Source: Streptomyces pacificus
Lineage (GTDB): Bacteria; Actinomycetota; Actinomycetes; Streptomycetales; Streptomycetaceae
Direction of reading: 5' to 3'
Assembly (NCBI RefSeq): GCF_011766325.1
Contig: NZ_BLLG01000011.1
Location: forward strand, 62,001 to 126,000
DNA length: 64,000 nt
The notes under the pieces are model-generated. The model was not told where the DNA came from. It did no database searches and worked only from the letters and a program-made list of their open reading frames with translations. Made by a program: the position numbers and the translations under genes. Shown here piece after piece: positions 17,655 through 28,400 of the stretch (positions are counted from its first letter, which is position 1; the number at the start of each line of letters is the position of its first letter).

Positions 17655-18602
17655 TCAGACGGGGGAACCCGGCTTCGGCAGCGGCTTGCCGTACCAGAGC
17701 TCGATCAGCCGGGACGCGATCGAGATCCCGTACGGGGGGAGGACCTCCCCCGACTCGAAGGCAGCCCGCAGGTCCTCCCGGGAGAACCAGCGGGCCTCGT
17801 GGATCTCGTCGCCGTCCACGGAGACCTCGGCCGAGGTGGCGCGGGCCATGAAGCCGAGCATCAGGCTGTACGGGAAAGGCCACGGCTGGCTGGCGACGTA
17901 CTCGACCTCGCCGACCGTGACACCGGCCTCCTCGTACACCTCTCGGATCACCGACTGCTCGATCGACTCACCGGGCTCGACGAAGCCCGCGAGCGTGGAG
18001 AAGCGGCCTTCCGGCCAGTGGACCTGACGGCCGAGCAGCGCCCGGTCCTCCTCGTCCGTCACGAGCATGATCACCGCAGGATCCGTGCGCGGATAGTGCT
18101 CGGCGCCGCAGGCCGGGCAGCGACGGATGTGCCCGGCGGCCGCGATGACGGTCCGCTCGCCACAGCGGGAGCAGAAACGGTGGAGCCGCTGCCAGTTCTC
18201 CAGGGCCACCGCGTGGACCATCAGCCCCGCGTCTCTGGGGGGCAGCAGCAGACCGGCCTCGCGCAGTCCGGCAGGGCGGGCGGACTGGTCCATTCGGCCG
18301 GGCAGCGAGTCCTTCTGCAGCGCGAAGTAGCTGACGCCGTCCTCGTCCGTGCCGAGGAAGTACCGGTGAGTCTCGGTGGGCGGCGCCTCGAAGGCAGGCG
18401 TCGTGACCAGTTCGGTACGGCCGTCGGGTGCATCGTCGACCAGCACCTGCCCCCCGGAGACGACGAACACCCGTGTCGTCGGGTGGCTCCACGCCGCGGC
18501 CAGCCACGCCTCGTCGAGTCGGTGGTGCGCGGCGCGGTCGATACCGCTGGGCGCGGTGAGGCCGACGGGGCGGCCGTCGGTGACATGGTCGAAGGTGCCC
18601 AT
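17655..18602 (-). CDS. nudC: NudC-type NAD+ diphosphatase (deNADding enzyme)
   Basis: A 315-residue protein with the NudC layout: N-terminal domain, zinc ribbon (Cys144, Cys147, Cys162, Cys165) and a canonical Nudix box at 206-228 (GFVEPGES followed by REVYEEAGV), then the NADH-pyrophosphatase signature SQPWPFPYS (238-246). It hydrolyses NAD(H) to NMN(H) and AMP and can remove NAD caps from RNA. ATG at 18602; a GAAGGGAT element lies upstream. The start overlaps, as TGATG, the stop of a possible short upstream ORF. Confidence 0.95.
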   Translation of the reverse strand: MGTFDHVTDGRPVGLTAPSGIDRAAHHRLDEAWLAAAWSHPTTRVFVVSGGQVLVDDAPDGRTELVTTPAFEAPPTETHRYFLGTDEDGVSYFALQKDSLPGRMDQSARPAGLREAGLLLPPRDAGLMVHAVALENWQRLHRFCSRCGERTVIAAAGHIRRCPACGAEHYPRTDPAVIMLVTDEEDRALLGRQVHWPEGRFSTLAGFVEPGESIEQSVIREVYEEAGVTVGEVEYVASQPWPFPYSLMLGFMARATSAEVSVDGDEIHEARWFSREDLRAAFESGEVLPPYGISIASRLIELWYGKPLPKPGSPV

Positions 18603-18826
18603 CAGAGGACCATCCCTTCTGCGGCCCTCACGGGCAGGGGTGCGACCTCCCGGTACCGGCGGGTGCACGACCCGGCGTGTGCGGCGGGTGACGGCAGCGG
18701 CGGGCTGTGCCGGCCCCACCGCACCGAGGCAGTCCGATCTGCGTCAGGCGTAAGGCCGGCAGCGGGCCGACCGGTACGGCCCCGGCAGACGTCCTCGTCA
18801 CCGGACAGGTACTCCGCACTTGGCAC
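18602..18826 (-). CDS. Possible small ORF coupled to nudC
   Basis: A 74-codon frame starting at GTG 18826 with a textbook AAAGGAGT six bases upstream, ending in a TGA that overlaps the nudC ATG. The ribosome site and coupling argue for translation. Against it, third-position G/C is only moderate (roughly 70%) and the product has no recognised domain. It may serve mainly to deliver ribosomes to nudC. Confidence 0.35.
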   Translation of the reverse strand: MPSAEYLSGDEDVCRGRTGRPAAGLTPDADRTASVRWGRHSPPLPSPAAHAGSCTRRYREVAPLPVRAAEGMVL

Positions 18827-19503
18827 AGGGGTACTCCTTTCGTGTACATCGGCTGGGACCGGGGCCTTCCGCTGCGCCGCCGCCGGCGGCCCCCGGCCGG
18901 CCGCCGCGGGTGACGCGGACGACGGCCGCCGTGCCGGCGTCCGGGCCGCGAAGATCGGCCGTGACGCCCGGGCGGGCTCGGGGCGCCGTCCCCCCGCCGC
19001 CTGCACCGCCGCGCGTTCCCGGCCGTGTGTGACGGGGGACCGCCGGCGAACCGGGACCCCGGGCGATCCCGGGAACCACCACCTCGGCGACAGGACCGAA
19101 CAGGGCACGGTGACGCCCCTCGCGGCCTGCGGCACGGCGCGAGAGCGGCTGCGTCCGCCCGCAGAGCGGGGCCCCCGGCGCCTGCCGCGTGCGGGCGCAC
19201 GGCGCGCCGTCACCCTTGCACCGGGCACCCTCGGAGGAGTCCGACCACCCGGCGAGGGGGCGCGCCCCGTGCGGGGCCGGCCACGAGGGCGTACGGGCCG
19301 GGCGTCGCGGGCCGGGAGGGGCTTGCGCCACACGCCCTGCCGGGGCCGCACTCCGCGGACTTGCGAAGTACGGGTCCCGGGGTCGGCTCAGGGAACTCAC
19401 AGGTGCTTTCCACTCTCCCGGATCGACTGGTTCTCTGCCGGTCGTGTGCCGGTCGTCTGCCGGTCGTCTGCCGGTCGGTCGTCTGCGGATGGCCGGCCGT
19501 CCC
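18827..19503. other. Gene-poor stretch with 11-bp tandem repeats
   Basis: Nearly 680 bp between the nudC operon and the dipeptidase stop. Open frames exist on both strands but none combines a ribosome site with coding-type third positions. At 19440-19487 an 11-bp unit GGTCGTCTGCC recurs about four times, the first copy with one mismatch. The rest holds nothing I recognise; in mycobacteria a channel gene lies in this interval (recalled). Confidence 0.5.
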
Positions 19504-20925
19504 TCAGCGGAGGGCGCCGGGCAGGTCGCCCCACAGGTACGCGGCGGTTTCGGCGCCCTTCAGCAGCAGGGACAGCTCCACCTTCTCGCCGGGTGCGTGC
19601 CAACCGTCCGACGGTACGGAAACGCCCAGGAAGAGCACCGCCGCACCGAGCACGTCCTGGAGGTCTGCGGCGGGCCCCGACCCGCCCTCCCGGGTGAAGC
19701 GGATCTTCTGCCCGTCGAAGGCGCGGCTCATCGACCGGGTGAGCGACCGCAGGGCGGGATGGTCCAGGGGGGTCAGGCAGGGCCGGGTCGCCGCGCCGAA
19801 GGTGATCTCGTGGCGGATACCCGCGGGCACCCTGGACGCGATCCAGGTGCGCACCGCTTCCTCCACCCGGTCCGGATCCTGGCCGGCCACCAACCGGAAG
19901 GAGAGCTTGAGCCGGGCCGCGGCCGGAATGACCGTCTTGCCTCCCGGTCCCTGGTAACCGCCGCCCATGCCGTTGACCTCGGCGGTCGGGCGGGTCCAGA
20001 CGCGCTCCAGGGTGGTGTGGCCCGCCTCGCCGAGCGTCCCGTACGACTTGGCCGTGCGCAGCCACTCGGACTCGTCGAACGGCAGCTCGGCGAGGAGTTC
20101 GCGCTCGGTAGCGGTCAACTCGCGGACACCGTCGTAGAAGCCGGGGACCGCCACCCGCTCGTTCTCGTCGTGCAGCGCCGCGACGACCCGGGCGGCGACG
20201 GTGGCCGGGTTGGGTACGGCGCCGCCGAAGGAACCGGAGTGGATGTCCTGGTCCGGGCCGTACAGGGCGACCTCGCAGTCGGCGAGACCGCGCATGCCGG
20301 TACACACGGTGGGCGTGGTCTCCGACCACATACCCGTGTCGGAGACGATCACGACATCGGCGGCGAGCCGGTCCCGGTGCTGTTCGACCAGGGCCCGAAA
20401 GTGCGGTGACCCGGACTCCTCCTCGCCCTCGATGAGCAGCTTGAGGTTCACTGCCGGGCTCGTGCGGCCGGTTACGGCCAGGTGGGCGCGTACGCCGAGG
20501 GTGTGGAAGAGGACCTGGCCCTTGTCGTCGGCGGCGCCCCGGCCGTACATCCGCCCGTCTCTCACGACCGGCTCGAAGGGGTCCGTGTCCCAGCCGTCCT
20601 CCCTGGCGGCGGGCTGCACATCGTGGTGGCCGTAGACGAGCACCGTGGGAGCGTCCGGGTCACCCGACGGCCATTCGGCGAAGACGGCCGGCGCACCGTG
20701 GGCGGCGCCCGGCGCGGCCGGGGGAGCCTCCCAGACCTCGGCGGCCGGAAAGCCGGTGTCCTTGAGCTTCGCCGCCAGCCACCGCGCGCTGCGCCGTACG
20801 TCCTCGCCACGCTCCGGCTGCGCGGAGACGGACGGGATACGGAGCCACTCGGCGAGGTCGGCGAGGAAAGCCGCGCGGTGCTCCGCTATGTACATACGGA
20901 CGGCGCTGTCCGGGGTGTCGCTCAT
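19504..20925 (-). CDS. M20-family dipeptidase
   Basis: A 473-residue M20 metallopeptidase of the dipeptidase/CNDP group. The di-zinc ligands and base are visible: GHHDVQP near 99-105, YGRGAADDKG near 127-136, IEGEEESGS near 165-173, VSDTGMW, and a late His in DGWHAPGEK. No signal peptide, so it is cytoplasmic. ATG at 20925. It probably cleaves dipeptides or small N-acyl amino acids. It lies between nudC and adnB on the same strand but is separated from both. Confidence 0.92.
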   Translation of the reverse strand: MSDTPDSAVRMYIAEHRAAFLADLAEWLRIPSVSAQPERGEDVRRSARWLAAKLKDTGFPAAEVWEAPPAAPGAAHGAPAVFAEWPSGDPDAPTVLVYGHHDVQPAAREDGWDTDPFEPVVRDGRMYGRGAADDKGQVLFHTLGVRAHLAVTGRTSPAVNLKLLIEGEEESGSPHFRALVEQHRDRLAADVVIVSDTGMWSETTPTVCTGMRGLADCEVALYGPDQDIHSGSFGGAVPNPATVAARVVAALHDENERVAVPGFYDGVRELTATERELLAELPFDESEWLRTAKSYGTLGEAGHTTLERVWTRPTAEVNGMGGGYQGPGGKTVIPAAARLKLSFRLVAGQDPDRVEEAVRTWIASRVPAGIRHEITFGAATRPCLTPLDHPALRSLTRSMSRAFDGQKIRFTREGGSGPAADLQDVLGAAVLFLGVSVPSDGWHAPGEKVELSLLLKGAETAAYLWGDLPGALR

Positions 20926-21093
20926 GGCCTCGAGCCTATCCGGCGCCGGGAGCGGTCCCCCGACCGGCCGGTGGGGGCGGGGCGAGGCGGGGCGGGGCAC
21001 GAGCCGGGGGCGCGGACGGAGTGCCCGGCGGGGGCCGTCGGACGCACGGTCACCCCGCGGCCGCCCCAGGAGGCACGGGCGGGGGCGCGGTGT

Positions 21094-21125
21094 CCCGGGC
21101 TCGGGCGCCGGCGCCCGAGCCCGGG
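21094..21125. terminator. Terminator palindrome downstream of adnB
   Basis: A perfect 32-bp palindrome: CCCGGGCTCGGGCGCC followed directly by its reverse complement. It lies 87 bases after the adnB stop in a 286-bp gap, on the path of adnB transcription. Confidence 0.88.
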
Positions 21126-21211
21126 GCACCGGCCTTGGGGCACCGATCGTTGCGACACAAGACCTCGGGACACGGGAGGCACCGGCCCGCCGTCTTCGGA
21201 ACCGGACGCCC

Positions 21212-24200
21212 TCAGTCAGGCCCGTTGCCGCCGGACCCCGGGGCACCGGCCCCGCCGTCATCGGACCAGGGGCCGCCACCCGGCGCACGGTCGTCCAGGA
21301 GGATGCGCTCCAGGCCCGCCCTGCCGGGCAGTCCACCGGGGCGGACGATCTCTCCCGTGCGCACGTGGACGAACACCGCGGCGACCGCCTCGGGCGGGAG
21401 GCCGTGCTGCTCGGCCCAGGCGAGCCGGTAGACGGCGAGTTGCAGCGGATCGGCGTCACGGCCACGGCCGGTCTTCCAGTCCACGATCTCGAAGGCGCCC
21501 GTCGCGGCGTCGCGGTAGACGGCGTCGATCCGGCCCCTGATGACCCTGCCCGCCAGGTTGACCTGGACAGGGGCCTCCAGCCGGTACGGGACGCGGCCGG
21601 CATACGGCGTGCGCTCGAACGCCTCCTTCAGGGCGGCAAGCTCGCGCTCGTCCTCGATACCGGCCCCATCCGGGTCGCCCCCCGGCAGTTCGTCCGGCCC
21701 CAGCATGGGCAACGGCAGTTCCTCGAAGCGCGACTCCACCCAGGCGTGGAAGCGGGTGCCCCGGCGGGCGGCACGCTGGGGCGGCCGGGGCATGGGACGC
21801 GCCAGTTCCCGTGCGAAACCGTCCGGGTCGGCGGCGATCCGCAGCAGCTGGGACGCCGACAGCGATGCCGGCAGGGAAACCTCTCGCACGGATTCGCGGG
21901 CGCGGCGGAGTTCACCGGTGAGGGCTTCGAGATCGCGGTCCCAGGAGGCGATGGCCCGGGCGTCCTCCGGGGTGAGGGGTTCGGCGCGTTGTCCGGGCAG
22001 CCGGTAGCGGGCCGGAGGGGAGGCGTGCGGACCGGGGTCCGCCCTGTCGTGGGGGGCACGGGCGGCTCCGCCGGGCACCGGAGCGGGGCCATCGCCGTCG
22101 TCCGCGGCGCCGATGGCCGCGCCCTCCCCGGATGCGGGTCCGCGTGGCCCGGAGGCCGAAGGCCCGTCGGCGTCTCCGATGTCCGCCGTGCCTGCGGTGT
22201 CTGCGACCTCCCCGGCGTCCGCGGGGACCGTGGCCTCCCCCGCGTCTCCGGCAGGCGGGCTCGGGGGCCGAGGGTCCGTCGGCCTCTCCGTGACCCCAGT
22301 CGCACTGCGGGCGGGCGGGCAGCCCCCCGGCCACGGCTCCTCCGGCCGCGGCCCCTCCGTCCACGGCTCCTCCGTCCACGCCTCCTCCGGCCACGGCTCA
22401 CCGGCGGGCTCCGTGAGCTCATCGGGCCAGAGGCCGACGCCGGACGGTGCGTCCTGGAGAACACCCCCGGTTCCGCCCGGCACGGTTCCGCTGCCTGGGA
22501 CTCCCCCGCGGTCGTGGGGCACGGCGGCTGTGGCGCTACCCATCGCGGGCCCGGCCGCAGGGCCGGTCGTGGGCCCGGCCACAGGGCCGGGCACCGGCAA
22601 GGCTCCGGCGCCGGTCATCGACTCCAGATGGGCCAGCACCGTGCGCGCGGCCTCCCGTCGGAGCGCGGTCGCAGTGGGATCCAGCGGCAGCGGCCACGCC
22701 TGCTCCGCCGTCGCCGCATGCAGTACCGGGTTCCGGGCATCCTCCTCCGGTTCCTCGGCCCATGCCTCGATCTCGCCGAAGCCCGCCGCGCAGTGCCCGT
22801 ACAGCGCCTCCAGGAACTCCGACGGGCCGCGGCGGCGCTTCTGGGTGGGGCCCCACCAGTGCGCCGAACCGAGCAGCAGGGCGCGGGGGCGGGTGAACGT
22901 CACGTATCCGAGCCGGAGTTCCTCCGTGCGCTGATGCGCCTTCATCTCCTCCTTGAAAGCCTTGACGCCCTTCGCGTCCCAGGAGGTGACGCCGGGCAGG
23001 GTGGCCGCGTCGCCCCGCAGCGCATGGGGAAGGACCTTGGCCTGGGAGGTCCAGGACTCACGGGGGCGGGTGCTGGGAAACTGCTCGGCGACCAGGCCGG
23101 GCACCGCGACGACGTCCCACTCCAGCCCCTTGGACTTGTGGGCGGTGAGTACCTTCACCGTGTTCTCGCCGCCCGGCAGCGCCTGGTCGAGGCCCTTCTC
23201 GTACTGTTCGGCCGTCCGCAGGAATCCGAGGAAGGCCAGCAGTGTCGCGTCACCGTCGAGGGAGGCGAAGGACGCGGCGGCGTCGAGGAAGCCTGCGAGG
23301 GTCTCGCGGCGCCGGGCGGCCAGGGCGTGCGGCGAGGCGGAGAGCTCCACGTCGAGGCCGGTGGTGGCGAGGACCCGGTGGAGGACGTCCATCAGCGGAT
23401 CGGCCAGCGAACGCCGCAGGTCGCGCAGTTCGGTGGCGAGACGGGCGAAGCGGACCCGGGCCTCCGCGGAGAACGGCAGGCCGTCGTCCGGCCCGGTCTG
23501 CTCCAGGAACGTGTCGAGGGCGTCGGCGAGGGAGACGACCTCTGCCGGGTCGGTGCCCTCGACGGCGGCGGCGAGCCGCTGGTCGGCATCCGCCTCCCCG
23601 CCGTCGGGACGATGGACCAGCAGGCGCGCCCGGCGACCGAGCAGGGCCAGGTCGCGGGCTCCGATACGCCAGCGCGGGCCGGTGAGGAGGCGGACCAGCG
23701 AGGCGTTCGCGCCCGGGTCCTGGAGCACCTCGCAGACCGCGACCAGGTCGGCGACCTCCGGCAGGTGCAGCAGCCCGGACAGTCCGACGACCTCCACGGG
23801 GACGTCCCTGGCGACGAGCGCACCCTGAATCGCCGCGAAATCCCCGGCGGTGCGGCACAGTACCGCGATCTCGCCCGGCTCCTTGCCCGTGCGGACGAGA
23901 TGGGCGATCGAGTCGGCGAGCCACCCGATCTCCTCCGCGTGGGTCGGCAGCAGCGCGATCCGCACCGACCCGTCCCGCTCCGCCCCGGGTGCGGGACGGA
24001 GCGCCCGGGCGCCTTCGTGGCGGGCGCGCAGCGGCTCGGCCAGGCCGTTGGCGAGGTCGAGGAGGCGGCCGCCGCTGCGGCGGTTCTCGCTCAGGGTGAA
24101 GCGGGTGGCCGGGCGGCCGTCGGCACGGGGGAAGTGCCGGGGGAAGTCGTCGAGGTTGGCGACGGACGCGCCGCGCCACCCGTAGATCGCCTGGCAGGGG

Positions 24201-25162
24201 TCGCCCACCGCCGTCACGGGATGGCCCGTGCCGTCGGCCGGTGCACCGCCCCGGGCCGGCCCCCGGCCGAAGAGACCGGAGAGCAGCAGGCGCTGGGCCA
24301 CGGATGTGTCCTGGTACTCGTCCAGCAGAACCACCCGGAACTCGTCGCGCAGGACGCGGCCGACCTCGGGGCGGGTGAGCGCAAGCCGCGCGGAGAGCGC
24401 GATCTGGTCGCCGAAGTCGAGGAGGTCGCGGGACCGCTTGGCCACGCGGTAGCGCACGACGAGATCGAGCAGTTCCCGGCGGGCTGCGGCCGCCTCGGGG
24501 ACCTTGCGCAGGTCCGCGTTGCCCAGTACGGCGCCCCCCAGTTCGCGCAGCAGCGCGGAGTCGTGCGCCCGGAGGTCCTCGGGCTCCACCAGGTGCTCGG
24601 CCAGTTCGGCCTCGAGGGCGAGCAGATCTCCGACCAGGGAGGGGAAGGACCTGGTCAGCGCGGGGTAGGGGCCCGGGGCCTCGCGCAGCACGCGCGCGGC
24701 GAGCTGGTAGCGCGTGGCGTCGGCGAGCAGCCGGGAGGTGGGCTCCAGCCCGAGACGGAGGCCGTGGTCCTTGAGGAGGCGTCCGGCAAAGGCGTGGTAG
24801 GTCGAGATGCTCGGCTCTCCCGGCGGATCGTCCGGGTCGATCATGTCCGGGTCGGTGACCCCGGCCCGGACGAGGGCCGCGCGAACACGCTCGGCGAGCT
24901 CGGCCGCGGCCTTGTTCGTGAAGGTCAGCCCCAGGACCTGCTGCGGTTCCACCTGGCCGGTGCCGACCAACCACACCACGCGGGCGGCCATCACCGTCGT
25001 CTTCCCGGATCCGGCCCCGGCCACGATGACCTGCGGCGCGGGCGGCGCGATGATGCAGGCCGTCTGCTCCGGGGTGAAAGGGACCCCCAGCAGTTCCTTG
25101 AGCTGCTCGGGGTCGGTGATGCGTGCGGACACCTCAGAGAGGCTAGCGGCGACCACCGACAT
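21212..25162 (-). CDS. adnB: AdnB-like helicase-nuclease subunit
   Basis: A 1316-residue protein. The N-terminal UvrD-type motor has Walker A GAGSGKTT (49-56), TFTNKAAAEL, DEYQDTSVAQ, DPCQAIYGWRGAS, HKSKGLEWD and TFTRPRALL. The C-terminal RecB-type nuclease shows HAWVE, IDAVY, IVDWKTG and QLAVYRLAW. In mycobacteria AdnA and AdnB form a heterodimer that resects double-strand breaks, AdnB being the main motor. Between the domains lies an unusual Pro/Gly/Glu/Ala-rich linker of about 200 residues. ATG at 25162 is tentative, lacking a clear ribosome site; a GTG ten codons later is an alternative. It lies 245 bp downstream of adnA. Confidence 0.9.
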   Translation of the reverse strand: MSVVAASLSEVSARITDPEQLKELLGVPFTPEQTACIIAPPAPQVIVAGAGSGKTTVMAARVVWLVGTGQVEPQQVLGLTFTNKAAAELAERVRAALVRAGVTDPDMIDPDDPPGEPSISTYHAFAGRLLKDHGLRLGLEPTSRLLADATRYQLAARVLREAPGPYPALTRSFPSLVGDLLALEAELAEHLVEPEDLRAHDSALLRELGGAVLGNADLRKVPEAAAARRELLDLVVRYRVAKRSRDLLDFGDQIALSARLALTRPEVGRVLRDEFRVVLLDEYQDTSVAQRLLLSGLFGRGPARGGAPADGTGHPVTAVGDPCQAIYGWRGASVANLDDFPRHFPRADGRPATRFTLSENRRSGGRLLDLANGLAEPLRARHEGARALRPAPGAERDGSVRIALLPTHAEEIGWLADSIAHLVRTGKEPGEIAVLCRTAGDFAAIQGALVARDVPVEVVGLSGLLHLPEVADLVAVCEVLQDPGANASLVRLLTGPRWRIGARDLALLGRRARLLVHRPDGGEADADQRLAAAVEGTDPAEVVSLADALDTFLEQTGPDDGLPFSAEARVRFARLATELRDLRRSLADPLMDVLHRVLATTGLDVELSASPHALAARRRETLAGFLDAAASFASLDGDATLLAFLGFLRTAEQYEKGLDQALPGGENTVKVLTAHKSKGLEWDVVAVPGLVAEQFPSTRPRESWTSQAKVLPHALRGDAATLPGVTSWDAKGVKAFKEEMKAHQRTEELRLGYVTFTRPRALLLGSAHWWGPTQKRRRGPSEFLEALYGHCAAGFGEIEAWAEEPEEDARNPVLHAATAEQAWPLPLDPTATALRREAARTVLAHLESMTGAGALPVPGPVAGPTTGPAAGPAMGSATAAVPHDRGGVPGSGTVPGGTGGVLQDAPSGVGLWPDELTEPAGEPWPEEAWTEEPWTEGPRPEEPWPGGCPPARSATGVTERPTDPRPPSPPAGDAGEATVPADAGEVADTAGTADIGDADGPSASGPRGPASGEGAAIGAADDGDGPAPVPGGAARAPHDRADPGPHASPPARYRLPGQRAEPLTPEDARAIASWDRDLEALTGELRRARESVREVSLPASLSASQLLRIAADPDGFARELARPMPRPPQRAARRGTRFHAWVESRFEELPLPMLGPDELPGGDPDGAGIEDERELAALKEAFERTPYAGRVPYRLEAPVQVNLAGRVIRGRIDAVYRDAATGAFEIVDWKTGRGRDADPLQLAVYRLAWAEQHGLPPEAVAAVFVHVRTGEIVRPGGLPGRAGLERILLDDRAPGGGPWSDDGGAGAPGSGGNGPD

Positions 25163-25407
25163 CGACGCCGGCACCCGGGATCCGGCGGCCCCGCGGACCG
25201 GGCCCCGCGGCCCCGTGCGCCGTGCCGGACGGCGGTTCCGCGGCGGCCGGACGCCGCTGCCCCGCGGACCGCGGGCCCCCGCAGACCGGGCCGGACGGCG
25301 GTGCGCGGTCCGCGGGGGCCGGCCACCGCTGGTCCACCCCGGGCCGCCCGCGATGGCCGACGGCCGCAAGGCCGCCGCCGGGCCCCGGCGCGGCGCGGCC
25401 CCGGCCG

Positions 25408-28400
25408 TCATTCGACGATGTGGCGTCCCTCGGGCCTGGCACTGCATGAGGAGCGGAAGGCGCAGTGCTCGCACTGGGAGCCGGTGCTGGGGGTGAAGCG
25501 TTCGTCGAGGACCCGTCCCGCGGCGGTGGCGAGAAGGTCGCCGACCCATTCGCCCGAGAGGGGTTCCTGGGACTGGACGCGGGGGACCGCGTCCCCGCCC
25601 TCCTTCTTGGGGGCGGCCTGGCGGAGGTGCACGAGTTCGGCGCCGCCGGGCAGGGGGCGGTCGCCGTCGAAGAACTCGTCGACGGCGCCCTCGCGGACGG
25701 CGAGCTGGTAGACGGCGAGCTGGGGGTGGCGCTCGACCTCGCCCTTGGTCGGGGCCTGCTTGCCGGTCTTGAAGTCGACGACGTACGCCCGCCCTCGTTC
25801 GTCCCGCTCGACGCGGTCCATGGAACCCCTGATGCGCACCTCGTACGGGCCGGCTTCGAGCGTGACGTCGAACTCGTGCTCGGTGGCGACGGGGGTGCGG
25901 CCGCCGCGGTCGGTCACATGCCAGCGGACGAAGCGCTCGAGCGCCGCGCGCGCGTGCTCCTTCTCCTGGGCCGACTTCCAGGGCGCGTCGAAGGCGAGGG
26001 CGTCCCACACGGAGTCGAGTCGTTCCATGAGGACGGCCAGATCGGCGGGGGTGCGGCCGGAGGCGACCTCGTCGGCCAGGACGTGCACGACATTGCCGAA
26101 ACCCTGCGCCGCGGTGGCGGGGGCGTCCGCCCTGACCTCCCGTCCCAGGAACCACTGCAGAGCACAGGTGTTCGCGAGCTGGTCGAGGGCACTCCCCGAC
26201 AGGGTGACGGGGTGGTCGCGATCGCGGAGGGGCACCCCGCTGTGCGTCGGATCCTCCAGTCCCCACCAGCGGGAGGGGTGCGCCGCGGGCACCAGGGGCT
26301 GCCCCTCGTCGTCGGTGAGTGCGGCGAGGCGCGCGAGCCGTCGCGCGGCGGCGTCGGTGAGCGCGTCGGAGGCGTCGGGGTCGACGGTGGTGGCCCTGAG
26401 TTCGGCCACCAGCGGGGCGACGGCGAGCGGGCGGCGCGGCCGGCCGGTGATGTCCCGTGGTTCGGCGCCGAGTTCGGTGAGGAAACGCGAGGGCTGGTCG
26501 CCGTCGTCGGAGGGGGCCTTGACGGCGGTGACGACGAGGCGGTCCCGGGCGCGGGTGGCCGCGACGTAGAACAGACGGCGCTCCTCGGCGAGCAGTGCGC
26601 CGGGGGTGAGGGGCTCCGCCAGTCCGTCGCGGCCGATCCGGTCGGCCTCCAGCAGCGACCCGCGGCGGCGCAGGTCCGGCCAGAGGCCCTCCTGTACACC
26701 GGCGACCACGACGAGGCCCCACTCCAGGCCCTTGGACCGGTGGGCGGTCATCAGCCGTACGGCCGCGGGGCGTTCGGGCCGGCGCGCAAGCGTGTCGGCG
26801 GCGATGTCCTGGGCCTCCAGCTCGTCGAGGAAGTTCAGGGCGCCGCGGCCGCCGGTGCGCTCCTCGGCTCGTGCTGCCGTCTCGAACAGCGCGCAGACGG
26901 CGTCGAGGTCGCGGTCCGCGTTGCGGCCGGCGGGACCGCCGCGGAGGGCCGTCCGCTCCAGACGCTGCGGCCAGGACGTGCCGGTCCACAGCTCCCAGAG
27001 TGCCTCTTCCGCGGTCCCGCCGCCGTCGAGGAGCTCGCGGACCTTGCGCAGCAGGAGGCCGAGCCGCCGGGCGGGGCGGGCGTACGCCGGGTCGTGCACG
27101 GCCAGCCGCTCGGGTTCGGCCAGGGCGCGGGCGATGAGGACGTCGGACGGGGGCGGTACGCGGTCGCCGGCCGCGCGCTCCTCGTCACGGAGGGCGCGGC
27201 CGAGCCGGCGGAGATCCGCGGTGTCCATGCCGCCGAGAGGGGAGGTGAGGAGGGTCACCGCGGTGTCGGCGTCGACGGGGGCATGCTCCTGAGGCGGGGA
27301 GCCGGGAGCGGAGCCTTCGGGACCAGAGCCCACGGCGTCCGCAGCCGCGGAATCCGGACCGGAGCCGGAGCCGGAACCGGAGCCGGAACCCGCACAAGCC
27401 GCGGAATCCGGACCGGGGCCTGCGTCCGGCCGGGAAGGGGCGCCGGAGCCGGCGTGCCCGCCCCCGTCCCGAACGCCGTCCGGGCGCCCGCGGCCGTCCC
27501 CGGCATACCCTCCCCAGCCGCCCTCGTCCTGACCCCCCTCTCCCGTACCGCCACCGTCCCCGCTACTCTCCCCGCTACTCTCCCCGCCGCAGTCCCCGCC
27601 GCCGTCCCCGCCGCCGTCCCCGCCTTCGGCCGCGGTGTGTCCCGGGGCGAGCGGCCTCGCCGCGGTCCGCAGTGCGGTCAGCAGGGGCGTCACCGCCGGC
27701 TCGTGGCGCAGGGGGATGTCGTCACCGTCCGTCTCGACCGGCACGCCTGCCATGGTGAGCGCGCGCCTCGTCGCCGGGAGGCTGCGCGTGCCCGCGCGCA
27801 CGAGGACCGCCATGTCGTGCCACGGCACGCCCTCCTCCAGATGGGCGCGCCGCAGGATGTCGGCGACGTTGCCGAGTTCCGCCGATGCGGTCGGGTACGT
27901 GTAGACCTCGACACGGCCGCCCGAACGGGTGGCCGTCAGCTCGCGGTGGGCCCGGACCCGGTCCGAAGGCAGCCGGGGCAGCGGCATCCGCCGGGTGAGC
28001 CGACGGGTGGCCGACAGCAGGGCCTCCCCGGAGCGACGGGAGGTCCTCAGTACCGCGACCGGGGCCGGGCGGCCGTCGCCGCGCCGGAACACCGCAGGGA
28101 AGCCGAGGATGCCGTTCACGTCAGCGCCCCGGAAGGCGTAGATGGACTGGTCGGGGTCGCCGAACGCGACCAGGGTGCGGCCGTCCCCGGCCAGCGCCCG
28201 CAGCAGCCGGACCTGGGCCGGGTCGGTGTCCTGGTACTCGTCGACGAAGACGGCGTCGTAGCGCTGGGCGATGTGGTCGCCCGTGCCCGGCCGCTCGGCG
28301 AGGAGCGACGCCCGGTGGACGAGTTCGGCGTAGTCCAGGACGCCCTGCAGATCGAGGACGTCCAGGTACTCGGCGAGGAAGGACGCGGCGGCATCCCAGT

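Noticed and set aside
21094..21125. Insertion-sequence end or attachment site
   Set aside because: An isolated perfect palindrome after a gene with no transposase, integrase or direct target repeat is best read as a terminator.
20645..25711. Very long plus-strand open frame antisense to adnB
   Set aside because: It mirrors the codon bias of the minus-strand helicase gene, has no domain or ribosome site, and disappears where adnB ends. In GC-rich DNA long antisense frames are expected.
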